Assembly: GCF_030373245.1 (NCBI RefSeq)
Contig: NZ_JAUCZF010000006.1
Coordinates: forward strand, 124,001-188,000
DNA length: 64,000 nucleotides
Direction of reading: 5' to 3'
Source of the DNA: Hydrogenophaga sp.
GTDB taxonomy: Bacteria; Pseudomonadota; Gammaproteobacteria; Burkholderiales; Burkholderiaceae_C
Position numbers and translations under genes: made by a program. The notes under the pieces were generated by a model. That model was given only the letters and a program-made list of their open reading frames with translations. It was not told where the DNA came from and made no database searches. Shown here in pieces: positions 34,383-43,759 of the stretch. Numbering within the stretch: position 1 is the stretch's first letter; each line of letters starts with the position of its first letter.

Positions 34383-35090
34383 ATGGCACTGCAGCTCTAC
34401 ATTGGCAACAAAAATTACTCGTCCTGGTCGATGCGTCCCTGGGTACTGCTGAAGCAGGCTGGTATCGCGTTCGACGAGATCATGGTGAGGTTTGACTCGT
34501 TCGAGGCCCATTCGAGTTTCAAGCGAACGCTGCGCGGCATCAGCCCGGTCGGCAAGGTGCCGGTGCTGGTGCACGACGGTTTCGCCGTCTGGGACACACT
34601 GGCCATCGCCGAGTATCTGGCTGAGCGATTCCCAGAACACCAGCTCTGGCCAACCGACCTTCAGGCGCGCGCCCGCGCCCGCAGTGTTTGCGCGGAAATG
34701 CACAGCGGCTTTGGGGCCTTGCGCAGCCATTGCCCGATGAACATCGAGGCCAGCCTGCCCGACACCGGCCGGCTGATCTGGCGCGACCAGGCGGGTGTGC
34801 GGGCCGACATGGCTCGTCTGTGCGGCCTGTGGAGCGAATTGTTGTCGGTCCAGCCCGACAAAATGTCCGATGGCAGCGGCCCTCTGCTGTTCGGTCGCTT
34901 CAGCATTGCCGACGCCTTCTTCGCCCCGGTATGCATGCGGCTCAAGACCTACGCCCTGCCCTTGCCGGCGGACCTGGCGGCCTACGTCGAGCGCGTGGCG
35001 GCACTGCCGGGCGTGCAGGCCTGGATTCAGGACGCGCTCGCCGAACACGACTTCCTTGACTTCGAGGAGCCGTATCGCCTCGGTCGCTGA
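34383..35090 (+). CDS. Glutathione S-transferase
   Basis: A 235-residue cytoplasmic GST. The N-terminal thioredoxin-like domain (1-80) starts LQLYIGNKNYSSWSMRPWVL with the candidate catalytic Ser/Tyr in NYSSWS, and has the cis-Pro GKVPVLV and WDTLAIAEYLAE for gamma-glutamyl binding. The helical C-terminal domain follows (about 88-225). ATG 34383 has GGAGG at good spacing. It lies right after the tandem repeat and 41 nt before cca. Substrate unknown. Confidence 0.92.
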   Translation: MALQLYIGNKNYSSWSMRPWVLLKQAGIAFDEIMVRFDSFEAHSSFKRTLRGISPVGKVPVLVHDGFAVWDTLAIAEYLAERFPEHQLWPTDLQARARARSVCAEMHSGFGALRSHCPMNIEASLPDTGRLIWRDQAGVRADMARLCGLWSELLSVQPDKMSDGSGPLLFGRFSIADAFFAPVCMRLKTYALPLPADLAAYVERVAALPGVQAWIQDALAEHDFLDFEEPYRLGR

Positions 35091-35131
35091 GGCTTTTCGC
35101 GCCTTGCCCACCAGCGCCTAAACTGGCGGTC

Positions 35132-36424
35132 ATGGACATTTACCTGGTCGGCGGCGCGGTGCGCGATGCGTTGATGGCACCGGCTTCGGTGTCATCCGCC
35201 TGTGCGCATGTGGACCGCGACTGGGTCGTGGTGGGTGCCACGCCCCAGGCCATGCAGGATCTGGGCTACTTGCCTGTGGGGCGCGATTTCCCGGTGTTCC
35301 TGCACCCGGACACAAAAGAGGAATACGCGCTGGCGCGCACGGAGCGCAAGACTGCGCCGGGTTACCACGGCTTCGCCTTTCAAGCCGCACCGGGCGTGAC
35401 CCTGGAAGAAGACCTGGCGCGCCGCGACCTCACCATCAACGCCATGGCGATTGCGGCAGGTGAGGCCCAGGATCCCGTACGCGCCAAGCTCATCGACCCG
35501 TTTGGTGGCCTGCGCGACCTGCAGGCTCGCGTGCTGCGCCATGTCACCGGCGCATTTGCCGAAGACCCGGTTCGCATCCTGCGCCTGGCGCGCTTCGCCG
35601 CGCGCTTTCCCGATTTCAGCGTCGCGCCAGAAACCGAGACCCTGATGCGCGACATGGTGGCCGCTGGCGAAGTCGACCACCTGGTGCCCGAGCGCGTGTG
35701 GCAGGAGCTGTCGCGCGGCCTGATGGAGCAACGTCCCAGCCGCATGTTCGCAGTGCTGCGGGCCTGTGGTGCCCTGGAGCGACTGCTGCCCGAAGTCGAC
35801 CGCCTCTGGGGCGTGCCACAACGCGCCGAGTACCACCCCGAGGTCGATACCGGCGTTCACCTGATGATGGTGCTGGACATGAGCGCACGGCTGCAGGCCG
35901 AGTTGCCGGTCCGCTTTGCCTGCCTGTGCCACGACCTGGGCAAGGGCACGACACCGCCCGATCAGTTGCCGCGTCACATCGGCCACGAGGAGCGAAGCGC
36001 CCGCCTGCTCAAAGGCGTCTGCGAGCGCTGGCGCGTTCCACGCGAAAGCCGCGAGCTGGCCGACGTGGTGGCGCGCGAACACGGCAACATCCACCGCAGC
36101 GGCACGCTGGGTCCGGCTGCCCTGGTGCGGCTGCTGGAGCGCTGCGATGCACTTCGAAGACCCGAGCGTTTCCAGGATGCACTGGTGGCCTGCGAATGCG
36201 ATGCCCGCGGCCGGCTGGGGCACAGCGACAGCGTCTATCCGCAACGTCCCCGCTTGCTGGCCGCCCTGGATGCGGCCCGATCGGTCGACACCCAGGCGGT
36301 GGTCAACGGCATGGCGCAGAGAGCGGGCGGTGCGGTGCCCCAGGGACCCGACATCGCGAAGGCCATTCACACTGCGCGGGTCGAGGCGCTGGCGCGGGTG
36401 TTCACATCCATTGCGCTGGGATAA
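35132..36424 (+). CDS. cca: Multifunctional CCA-adding enzyme (tRNA nucleotidyltransferase)
   Basis: A 430-residue enzyme that builds or repairs the 3'-CCA of tRNA. The N-terminal nucleotidyltransferase motif YLVGGAVRDALM is followed by the DxD in DRDWVVVG; the RRDLTINAMA loop and the RRILRLARFAARF-like RNA-binding segment are present. A C-terminal HD phosphohydrolase domain shows CLCHDLGKGTTP. A short insertion (ASVSSACAHV) sits between the first two motifs compared with E. coli. The two-component system follows after 6 nt. Confidence 0.95.
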   Translation: MDIYLVGGAVRDALMAPASVSSACAHVDRDWVVVGATPQAMQDLGYLPVGRDFPVFLHPDTKEEYALARTERKTAPGYHGFAFQAAPGVTLEEDLARRDLTINAMAIAAGEAQDPVRAKLIDPFGGLRDLQARVLRHVTGAFAEDPVRILRLARFAARFPDFSVAPETETLMRDMVAAGEVDHLVPERVWQELSRGLMEQRPSRMFAVLRACGALERLLPEVDRLWGVPQRAEYHPEVDTGVHLMMVLDMSARLQAELPVRFACLCHDLGKGTTPPDQLPRHIGHEERSARLLKGVCERWRVPRESRELADVVAREHGNIHRSGTLGPAALVRLLERCDALRRPERFQDALVACECDARGRLGHSDSVYPQRPRLLAALDAARSVDTQAVVNGMAQRAGGAVPQGPDIAKAIHTARVEALARVFTSIALG

Positions 36425-36430
36425 TGCAAC

Positions 36431-37141
36431 ATGGCCCATCTGCTGATAGTGGAAGACGACGATTTGCTGCGCGATGGGCTGGCCGCGCAGCTCACGCAGG
36501 CGGGGCACAGCACGGCCACCGCAGCGGATGGTGAAACAGCCCTGACGCGGGTGCTCAGCGAAACATTCAACGGGGTGGTGCTGGACCTCGGTTTGCCCAA
36601 GGTCGACGGCCTGACCGTGCTCAAGCAATTGCGCCAGAGCCTGCCCGCACTGCCGGTGCTCATCCTCACCGCGCGCGACAGTGTGGAAGACCGTGTGGCT
36701 GGCCTCAATGCAGGTGCCGACGACTACCTCACCAAGCCCTTCAACCGAGATGAACTGCTGGCGCGCCTGCAGGCCCTGTTGCGGCGTGCCAGCTTGGTAG
36801 CGCCGCAGGCGCCCACCCCGCCACGCGCCGGCAGCGACGAAACGGCTGCGGTGCGACTGGACCCAGAAGGCTGGCGCGCCTGGCTGGGACACGAAACCAT
36901 CGATCTGACCCAGCGGGAATGGGTGTTGCTGGACCTGCTGGTGCGCCACACCGGCCAAGTGGTGAGCCGCGAAGCGGTGCTGGGCGCCTGGCAGCAGGAA
37001 CCGGGCGAAACCGGCGGCCTGGCATCGAATGCGCTGGAGGTCTATGTGCACCGCTTGCGGCGCAAGCTCAGCGGCTCCAGCTTGAGCATCCGCAACATCC
37101 GGGGTCTGGGCTACCTGCTGGAGTCCACCGGCGCGCCATGA
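36431..37141 (+). CDS. OmpR-family response regulator (TctD/QseB-like)
   Basis: A 236-residue response regulator. The receiver domain (1-115) has acidic EDDD, the phospho-acceptor Asp in VLDLGLPKVDG and the conserved Lys in DYLTKPF. The C-terminal winged helix (about 140-230) has LTQREWVLLDLLVRHTGQVV and the recognition region ending in IRGLGYLL. An insertion of about 15 Pro/Ala-rich residues links the domains. Its stop overlaps the histidine-kinase start (ATGA), so the pair is coupled. Confidence 0.93.
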   Translation: MAHLLIVEDDDLLRDGLAAQLTQAGHSTATAADGETALTRVLSETFNGVVLDLGLPKVDGLTVLKQLRQSLPALPVLILTARDSVEDRVAGLNAGADDYLTKPFNRDELLARLQALLRRASLVAPQAPTPPRAGSDETAAVRLDPEGWRAWLGHETIDLTQREWVLLDLLVRHTGQVVSREAVLGAWQQEPGETGGLASNALEVYVHRLRRKLSGSSLSIRNIRGLGYLLESTGAP

Positions 37142-38502
37142 CCGGCCTGTCGCGCCCTTCCCTGCGGCGCCAGCTGTTGCTCTGGCTGCTGCTGCCACAA
37201 CTGGCCTTGTGGGCCGGTGGCGGGCTGCTGACCTACCGCATCGCCATGTCGTATGCGGAAAAGGGCATCGACCAGTCGCTCACCCAGTCGGTTCGGGCGC
37301 TGGCCCGGCAGGTCAAGCCCGTGGGTTCGGGACTGCTGATCGATTTCCCCAAAGCCGCCCAGGACGTGCTGGAGCAAGACCCCGCAGACCGGGTGAGCTA
37401 CATGGTGTCCTCACCACCGGGGCAGTTTCTGCTGGGCAACCAGCGCCTGCCGCCACCGGAACAACCGCCCGAAGTGGGTGGCGCCCCGGTGCTGTACCGC
37501 GGCTTGCTGGATGGACGGCCCTTGCGCATCGCGGCACTCGACCTCTCCTACGGCGAGAGCAGCGCACCGCGAATGCTGCGCGTTCAGGTGGGCAAAGGCC
37601 TGTCGGTTCAACAGGCGATCGCGGGCGAGCTGGTGGCCGACCTGCTGGCGCCGCTGCTGTTGCTCGGCCTGGTGCTGAGTCTTCTGGTCTATGGCGGTAT
37701 CCGGCGTGGGCTGGCGCCCCTGACGCGCCTGACCGCGCAGCTGGAGAACCGCTCGGTCAATGCGCTCTCGCCCATCGGCATGACACAGGCGCCCAGCGAG
37801 GTGCACGCCCTGGTGCAGGCCATCAATGGGCTGCTCGGTGAAGTGGTGCGCAACGTGGACCAGGAAAAGCGCTTCATCAACGACGCAGCTCACCAGCTGC
37901 GCACACCGCTGGCCGGTCTCATCAGCCAGGTGGAGCTGGCTCAGCGCGAAACCACCGATCCGGTGCTGGGTGCTCGGCTGGCGAAGGTGCTCTCGGGTGC
38001 GGACCGCAGCGCCCACCTGGTGCACCAGTTGCTCACCCTGGCACGCACCGAGACCACGGCGCGGCGGGAGCCGCTGGACCTGGCCGACCTGGCGCGGGAG
38101 GTGGCCCGAGAGTGGACGCCCAAGGCCATGGCAGCGGGGGTCGACCTGGGCTACGAAGGCGATGCGCACCGACCGATCCAGGGCGATGCCGTGCAGCTGC
38201 GCGAAGCCCTTGCCAACCTGATCGACAACGCCCTGCGCTACACGCCACGCGGCAGCTCGGTCACGCTGCGGGTGGATGCCGTGGGCGAGTCCAGTCGACT
38301 GATCGTGGAGGACAACGGACCTGGACTGAGCGACGACGAACTGGGCCATGTGTTCCAGCGCTTCTGGCGCGCCAGCGAACAGCCGGGGGGGTGTGGACTC
38401 GGGCTGGCCATCGTGCGCGAAATCTCACGGCGCCATGGCGGCGACGCCACCGTGAAAGCCTTGCAGCCCCATGGCCTGCAAGTGGTGCTGTCACTCAGCT
38501 GA
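37138..38502 (+). CDS. Sensor histidine kinase (TctE-like)
   Basis: A 454-residue membrane sensor kinase. It has a TM helix at about 10-33, a periplasmic 2CSK-N-type sensor domain (about 34-160; DQSLTQSVRALARQVKP is typical of TctE), a second TM helix at about 165-190, then HisKA with the phospho-His in NDAAHQLRTPLAG. The HATPase part has NLIDNALRYTPRG, VEDNGPGL and GCGLGLAIVRE. TctE kinases sense carboxylates, but no tricarboxylate transporter is adjacent; the neighbouring sugar importer on the opposite strand is a possible target (inference). Confidence 0.93.
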   Translation: MTGLSRPSLRRQLLLWLLLPQLALWAGGGLLTYRIAMSYAEKGIDQSLTQSVRALARQVKPVGSGLLIDFPKAAQDVLEQDPADRVSYMVSSPPGQFLLGNQRLPPPEQPPEVGGAPVLYRGLLDGRPLRIAALDLSYGESSAPRMLRVQVGKGLSVQQAIAGELVADLLAPLLLLGLVLSLLVYGGIRRGLAPLTRLTAQLENRSVNALSPIGMTQAPSEVHALVQAINGLLGEVVRNVDQEKRFINDAAHQLRTPLAGLISQVELAQRETTDPVLGARLAKVLSGADRSAHLVHQLLTLARTETTARREPLDLADLAREVAREWTPKAMAAGVDLGYEGDAHRPIQGDAVQLREALANLIDNALRYTPRGSSVTLRVDAVGESSRLIVEDNGPGLSDDELGHVFQRFWRASEQPGGCGLGLAIVREISRRHGGDATVKALQPHGLQVVLSLS

Positions 38503-38513
38503 GCGCCAGGCTC

Positions 38514-39587
38514 TCAGCCCAGGCGCTGGCCCGACGCCAGATCAAACCAGTTCGCGTGGCTGGCCTGGATCTCCAGGCCCACCTGATCGCCCGCAGTCAC
38601 CCGAAGCTGTGGCGCCGCACGCACGCTGACATCGCCCGTCAGGGTCTTGATCACCAAATAGGTGTCGGCGCCCGTGGGTTCGACCACGCTGACGGTGCCG
38701 CGCCAGAGCGCGCTGTCAGCCAGCGCAATGTGCTCGGGGCGCAGGCCAAGCACCACCGCGCCGCCTGCGGCGGCGGGGCAAGGCAGTGACAGCTCGACAC
38801 CGTTCATGGCAAATCCGGCGCCGCCAGCCACCGGATGGCCCTCGATCAGGTTCATGGTGGGCGAGCCGATGAAACCCGCCACATAGGTGTTGGCCGGGCG
38901 GTGGTAGATCTCGTCGGGTGTGCCCAGTTGCTGGAGCACGCCGCCCTTCATCACCGCGATGCGGCTGCCCAACGTCATGGCCTCGATCTGGTCGTGCGTC
39001 ACATACACGCTGGTGATGCCGCTGGTCTGATGCAGCCGCTTGATCTCGGCGCGCATTTCCACGCGCAGCTTCGCGTCCAGGTTGGACAGGGGCTCGTCAA
39101 ACAGGAACAGCTTGGGCTGGCGTGCCAGCGCACGCCCCATGGCCACGCGCTGGCGCTGCCCGCCCGAGAGCTGGCTGGGCCGTCGATCGAGCAGGTGCGT
39201 GATCTGCAGCATCTCTGCCACCTCGTTCACGCGGCGCTGGCGATCGGCCTTGGGCACTTTGCGCATTTCCAGCGCGAAGCCGATGTTGTCGGCCACGCTC
39301 ATGGTGGGGTAGAGCGCATAGCTCTGGAACACCATGGCGATGTCGCGCTGCGCCGGCGGCACACCCACCACATCACGCGAGCCAATGCGGATCGCGCCTT
39401 CGGTGGGCTCTTCCAGCCCGGCAATGATGTTGAGCAGCGTGGATTTGCCGCAGCCCGACGGCCCGACCAGGATGAGGAACTCCCCGGGTTCAACCGCGAT
39501 GTCGATCTTCTTCAACACCTCCACCGCCTTGTCGCCCTTGCCGAAGCATTTGCGAACGCCATGGATGTCGAGTCCCGCTGCTGTCAT
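38514..39587 (-). CDS. Sugar ABC transporter ATPase (MalK/UgpC-like)
   Basis: A 357-residue ATP-binding subunit of a carbohydrate importer. Walker A VGPSGCGKSTL, Q-loop VFQSYALYP, signature LSGGQRQRVAMGRAL, Walker B FLFDEPLSNLD and H-loop VTHD are present. The C-terminal TOBE regulatory domain (about 245-350) starts FIGSPTMNLIEG. Start 39587 gives the normal N-terminus. It is last in the minus-strand operon binding protein - MalF - MalG - MalK. Confidence 0.94.
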   Translation of the reverse strand: MTAAGLDIHGVRKCFGKGDKAVEVLKKIDIAVEPGEFLILVGPSGCGKSTLLNIIAGLEEPTEGAIRIGSRDVVGVPPAQRDIAMVFQSYALYPTMSVADNIGFALEMRKVPKADRQRRVNEVAEMLQITHLLDRRPSQLSGGQRQRVAMGRALARQPKLFLFDEPLSNLDAKLRVEMRAEIKRLHQTSGITSVYVTHDQIEAMTLGSRIAVMKGGVLQQLGTPDEIYHRPANTYVAGFIGSPTMNLIEGHPVAGGAGFAMNGVELSLPCPAAAGGAVVLGLRPEHIALADSALWRGTVSVVEPTGADTYLVIKTLTGDVSVRAAPQLRVTAGDQVGLEIQASHANWFDLASGQRLG

Positions 39588-39598
39588 GGTCTGCTTTC

Positions 39599-40465
39599 TT
39601 ATCCTTTGACGGCGCCGGCGGTGAGGCCGCGCACGAAGAAGCGGCCCGCCAGCACATAGACCGCCACCGTGGGCAAGGCTGCGATCAGCGCTGCCGCCAT
39701 GTCCACGTTGTAGGCCTTGACGCTGCTGGTGGTGTTCGCCAGGTTGTTCAGGCCCACCGTGACCGGTTTGGAGTCGGCGCCGCTGAAGGCCACGCCAAAC
39801 AGGAAATCGTTCCAGATCTGGGTGAACTGCCAGATCAGCGTGACCATGATGATGGGGGTGGACATGGGCAGGATGATGCGCAGGAAAATCTGCCAGAAGC
39901 CAGCGCCATCGAGTCGGGCCGCGTTGAGCAGTTCGCCCGGCACGGCCGCGTAGTAGTTGCGGAAGAAGAGCGTGGTGCTCGGCAGGCCAGCGAGGCAGTG
40001 CACCAGGATCAGGCCACCGATGGTGCTGGAGATGCCCAGCCAGCCCAGCACCTGGCTCATGGGCAGCAACACCACCTGGAAGGGCATGAACACGCCAAAC
40101 AGCAGCAGTCCGAAAAAGGTCTCGCTGCCACGGAATTTCCACAGGCTGAGCACATAGCCGTTGAGCGCTCCCCAGGTGGTGGAAAGCAGCACCGCCGGCA
40201 CCGCCATCCAGACCGAATTCCAGAAGAAGGGTTGCAGACCATTGCACTCCACCCCGGTGCACGCGCCGGACCAGGCCATGCTCCAGGCCGAGAAATCGAG
40301 ACGGGCAGGCAGGCTGAGCAAATTGCCCGAGCGGATCTCTTCGGCGTCTTTCAAGGACGTGATCACCATCACGTACAGCGGCGCCAGAAAAAACGCGGCG
40401 CCCACCAGCAACGTGGTCATGAGCAACCAGCGCCCTGCGCGCCGGGAAAGCGGGCTACCGGTCAT
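39599..40465 (-). CDS. Sugar ABC transporter permease (MalG-like)
   Basis: A 288-residue inner-membrane permease with six predicted helices. The EAA loop is recognisable in YAAVPGELLNAARLDGAGF, which contacts the ATPase. The C-terminus ends with the conserved FFVRGLTAGAVKG. Its start overlaps the MalF-like gene by 11 nt, so the two are coupled. It forms the channel with MalF. Confidence 0.94.
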   Translation of the reverse strand: MTGSPLSRRAGRWLLMTTLLVGAAFFLAPLYVMVITSLKDAEEIRSGNLLSLPARLDFSAWSMAWSGACTGVECNGLQPFFWNSVWMAVPAVLLSTTWGALNGYVLSLWKFRGSETFFGLLLFGVFMPFQVVLLPMSQVLGWLGISSTIGGLILVHCLAGLPSTTLFFRNYYAAVPGELLNAARLDGAGFWQIFLRIILPMSTPIIMVTLIWQFTQIWNDFLFGVAFSGADSKPVTVGLNNLANTTSSVKAYNVDMAAALIAALPTVAVYVLAGRFFVRGLTAGAVKG

Positions 40466-41333
40466 GGGGCTTGCTCCGCAGTTCGCTGTAAAGGTAGGGC
40501 ACCACGATGGCGGCCACCGTGGCCAGCATGATGGTGGCGCTGGCGGCCCCCAGACCGATCTGGCCGCGGGTGAAGCTCATGGCATACATGAAGGTGGCGG
40601 GCACGTCGGTGGCATAACCCGGACCGCCCGAGGTCAGCGCCATCACCAGGTCGAAGCTCTTGATCGACAGATGGGCCAGCACCATGAGGGTGGAGAAGAA
40701 CACCGGGCGCAGCGCCGGCAGCACGATGCGCCAGTAAATGCGGGGCAAGGATGCGCCATCGATCTGCGCCGCCTTGATGATGCTGTCGTCGATGCCGCGC
40801 AGACCAGCCAGAAACAGCGCCATCGCAAACCCGGCCGATTGCCACACGCCAGCGATCACCACGCAGTAGATCGCCATGTCCGACTGCACCAGCCAGTCAA
40901 AGGTGAACGAGGTCCAGCCGAAGTCCTGAACCAGTTTCTGAAGGCCTGCGCTGGGGTTGAGAATCCATTTCCAGGCCGTTCCCGTGACCACGAACGACAG
41001 CGCCATCGGGTAGAGGTAGACGGTGCGGATGAAGCCTTCGCCACGCACCTTCTGGTCGAGCAAAATCGCCAGAAAGATGCCCAGCGCCATCGATCCGCCC
41101 ACGTACAGCACACCGAAGATCGCCAGGTTTTTCAGCGCCACATGCCAGCGATCCATCTGCCACAGCGCGCTGTACTGCGCCAGCCCGACCAGCTCGTAGT
41201 TGGGCAGCATGCGCGAGGCGGTCACCGACAGCAGCCCGTTCCAGACCATGAAGCCATAGATAAACGCCAGCCCGAGCACGAAGGCCGGGGCCAGCACCAG
41301 CCTGGGCAGCAACTTGTCGAAGGTTTGGGTCAT
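40455..41333 (-). CDS. Sugar ABC transporter permease (MalF-like)
   Basis: A 292-residue permease with six predicted helices and the EAA-like loop GLRGIDDSIIKAAQIDGASL. ATG 41333 is chosen because MTQTFDKLLPRLVLAPAFVL gives a normal start to the first helix; the frame is open 10 codons further. It pairs with the MalG-like permease and follows the binding-protein gene after 69 nt. Confidence 0.93.
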   Translation of the reverse strand: MTQTFDKLLPRLVLAPAFVLGLAFIYGFMVWNGLLSVTASRMLPNYELVGLAQYSALWQMDRWHVALKNLAIFGVLYVGGSMALGIFLAILLDQKVRGEGFIRTVYLYPMALSFVVTGTAWKWILNPSAGLQKLVQDFGWTSFTFDWLVQSDMAIYCVVIAGVWQSAGFAMALFLAGLRGIDDSIIKAAQIDGASLPRIYWRIVLPALRPVFFSTLMVLAHLSIKSFDLVMALTSGGPGYATDVPATFMYAMSFTRGQIGLGAASATIMLATVAAIVVPYLYSELRSKPHDR

Positions 41334-41402
41334 GGTCGGTCCGCCTGCAGATCGACCCCGCACCGGGCTGGATCTGCAGGTTAGTGGCAGTTTTGCAGTG
41401 CC

Positions 41403-42722
41403 TTACTTGACGCCAGCAGCCTGAGCAATTCGCTTTTGCGCATCGGCGACGCTTTGCTTGTCGTCGTTCCAGAACTGGGTCACCGCATCCTGGATCGCGC
41501 CTTGCTTGGCCGGCTCGATCGCCATGCCGTGGGCGATCGACGGCACCAGCCCACCAGACTTCGCGGTCTCGACAAAGTCGGTCGCCGACAGCTTGGCGCA
41601 ATCATCGAACTTCGACATGTCGTGACCCAGACGCACGGGAATGGAACCCTTGTTCTGGTTGAACACTTCCTGGAACTGGTCACTCAGGATGGCCGAGGCC
41701 AGGGCAGCCTGGCCCTTCTGAGCCGCCTCGTCCTTCAGCTTGAACATGATGAACGAGTCCACGTTGAAGGTGTAGGCGTTGGCCGTGCCTGGCGCTGCCG
41801 CGCACAGGAAACCTTCGCCCGGCTTCTGGCCTGCTGCCGTGAATTCGCCCTTGGCCCAGTCGCCCATGAACTGGAAGCCGGCCTTGCCACCAATCACCAT
41901 GGCGGTGGTCATGTTCCAGTCGCGTCCGGTCGAGGCCGCGTCGGTGTAACCCTTGAGCTTGCGGAAGGTGTTGAGCGATTGGGTCATGGTGGGGCTGGCA
42001 AGAGCGGCCCCATCGAGCTCGACCAGTGCCTTGCGGTAGAAGTCCGGTCCGCCAACGCCAAGCACGACCGACTCGAACAGGGTGAAGTCCTGCCAGTTCT
42101 GTCCACCGTGGGCCAGCGCCACGTTGCCCGACTTCTTGATCTTGTCAGCGGCAGCGAAGAACTCGTCCCAGGTCCTGGGCATACCGGTCACGCCGGCCTG
42201 CTTCAGCACCTCGGGGTTGCCCCACATCCAGTTGACGCGGTGAACGTTCACCGGCGCCGCCACGTAGCTGCCCTGGTACTTCATCACGTCGGCCACCACC
42301 TTGGGCAGCAACTCGTCCCATTTCTCGGCCTGGGCCACGCCGTCGATGCTGGCCAGCATGCCTTCGTTGGCCCATTCCTGAATCGCGGGACCCTTCACCT
42401 GGGCTGCGGTGGGCGGATTGCCCGACACCGCCCGGCTCTTGAGCACCGTCATGGCGTTGTCACCGCCGCCACCGGCCACCGCAAAGTCCTTCCACTCATA
42501 GCCCTTGGCCTCCAGCATGGCTTTGAGCTCGGCCGCCGACTTGGCCTCGCCGCCCGAGGTCCAGTAGTGCAGCACCTCGATCGCGGTCTTGGCCGGGGCT
42601 GGCGCTGCCGCAGGGGCTGCTGCGGTGGGGGCTGCTGCGGGAGCCGCCTCCTCTTTTTTGCCGCAAGCGGTGGCCAGCAAAGCAGCCACCAGGGCTGCAC
42701 CAAGGGTGAGGGGGAATTTCAT
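41403..42722 (-). CDS. Sugar ABC transporter substrate-binding lipoprotein
   Basis: A 439-residue family 1 solute-binding protein. A lipobox LLATAC is followed by an Ala/Pro-rich linker (about residues 22-45) and the binding domain starting IEVLHYWTSGGEAKSAAELK. The FMGDWAKGEFTAAG segment is typical of glucose/mannose-type binding proteins. ATG 42722 has GGAGA upstream. Divergent from the otsB-GH15-otsA operon; trehalose or other glucosides are plausible ligands from context only. Confidence 0.92.
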   Translation of the reverse strand: MKFPLTLGAALVAALLATACGKKEEAAPAAAPTAAAPAAAPAPAKTAIEVLHYWTSGGEAKSAAELKAMLEAKGYEWKDFAVAGGGGDNAMTVLKSRAVSGNPPTAAQVKGPAIQEWANEGMLASIDGVAQAEKWDELLPKVVADVMKYQGSYVAAPVNVHRVNWMWGNPEVLKQAGVTGMPRTWDEFFAAADKIKKSGNVALAHGGQNWQDFTLFESVVLGVGGPDFYRKALVELDGAALASPTMTQSLNTFRKLKGYTDAASTGRDWNMTTAMVIGGKAGFQFMGDWAKGEFTAAGQKPGEGFLCAAAPGTANAYTFNVDSFIMFKLKDEAAQKGQAALASAILSDQFQEVFNQNKGSIPVRLGHDMSKFDDCAKLSATDFVETAKSGGLVPSIAHGMAIEPAKQGAIQDAVTQFWNDDKQSVADAQKRIAQAAGVK

Positions 42723-42796
42723 GCTTGTCTCCGTCGTTGGCCAGGGGCCTGAATGTTGGGCAAAGTGCCTGCTCGCACTTCGTTGTTCATTTTTCA

Positions 42797-42829
42797 TTAA
42801 TTAATTAACACGCACATGGGTAAAAACCC
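42797..42829. promoter_or_regulatory. AT-rich promoter region with two palindromes
   Basis: TTAATTAATTAA (42797-42808) and GGGTAAAAACCC (42818-42829) are perfect inverted repeats in the 297-nt divergent region between the sugar importer and otsB. They are the most likely operator sites there; the regulator is unknown. The rest of this gap is GC-rich and shows no gene. Confidence 0.4.
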
Positions 42830-43019
42830 TTGTGAAGCGCTGCGCACCCTGCGCCTTGCGCGGAGTTTTGTGCAGCGCGTGCCCGGTTCCCTGAACCACC
42901 AACCCAGCACAACGCCCGCCACCCAGCGGCGCCGGCGCCGGCCTGGAAACGCCTGCTGACTGGCCCGGACAGACACTGCACACAGATGCGGCGGGCAGAG
43001 TCTGCTAGGGTTGGTTCTG

Positions 43020-43754
43020 ATGAGCCTGCTTTCCAACCTGCTGACCACCCGCTCAGCCCTGTTCCTCGATTTCGACGGCACCTTGACCGACATCGCACCG
43101 CGGCCAGGCGATGTGGTGATGCATGGCGACCTACCCAAGTTGCTCGGTCATTGGTATCGGCGCCTGGGAGGAGCGATGGCGCTGGTCACCGGCCGGGCCC
43201 AGGCCGACATCGACCCGCTGCTGCTGCCTCTGGGCCTGACCCTGCCGGTGGCCTACGAACATGGGGCGGTGCGGCGCAGCGCCGACCAGACGCTGGTCAT
43301 GGCCGATCCACCGCCGCTGGACCGCGCACTGGCCGCGGCCCAGGCCATGGCCAGCCGACACACCGGACTCCTGGTCGAACACAAGCGCGCGTCGGTGGCG
43401 TTGCACTACCGCCTGGCCCCCGCGCTGGCGCCGGACTGTGTGGCGGCCATGACCGAGGCAGTCGACGATGACCCCAGCCTGCAGCTGCTGCACGGCAAGG
43501 CGGTGATCGAGGTGAAGTCGGCGCGGGTGGGCAAGGGCTGGGCCATCGAGGCCTTCATGGCTGAACCGCCCTTTCTGGGCCGCGTCCCGGTGTTTGTGGG
43601 CGACGATGTCACCGACGAACCCGGATTTGTCGCCGTGCAGCGCCTGGGCGGCGACGGCATCAAGGTGGGCCCGGGCGAAAGCGCAGCCGCTCACCGCATC
43701 GACAACCCCGACGACCTGCGCCACTGGCTGCAGCAATCCCTGTCAACGCTCTGA
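43020..43754 (+). CDS. otsB: Trehalose-6-phosphate phosphatase
   Basis: A 244-residue HAD phosphatase that removes phosphate from trehalose-6-phosphate. Motif I is ALFLDFDGTLTDIAPRP, motif II is ALVTGR, and motif IV is FVGDDVTDEPGF; HGKAVIEVKSARVGKGWAIE is the typical OtsB segment. The ATG at 43020 is preferred over TTG 43011. It starts an operon with a GH15 enzyme (5-nt gap) and otsA, a common order in proteobacteria. Confidence 0.95.
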   Translation: MSLLSNLLTTRSALFLDFDGTLTDIAPRPGDVVMHGDLPKLLGHWYRRLGGAMALVTGRAQADIDPLLLPLGLTLPVAYEHGAVRRSADQTLVMADPPPLDRALAAAQAMASRHTGLLVEHKRASVALHYRLAPALAPDCVAAMTEAVDDDPSLQLLHGKAVIEVKSARVGKGWAIEAFMAEPPFLGRVPVFVGDDVTDEPGFVAVQRLGGDGIKVGPGESAAAHRIDNPDDLRHWLQQSLSTL

Positions 43755-43759
43755 CCGAC

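Noticed and set aside
42832..42850. Sixth LacI-type operator near the sugar importer (GTGAAGCGCTGCGCAC)
   Set aside because: Only the outer three bases and the central AGCGCT fit; half-sites are not symmetrical.
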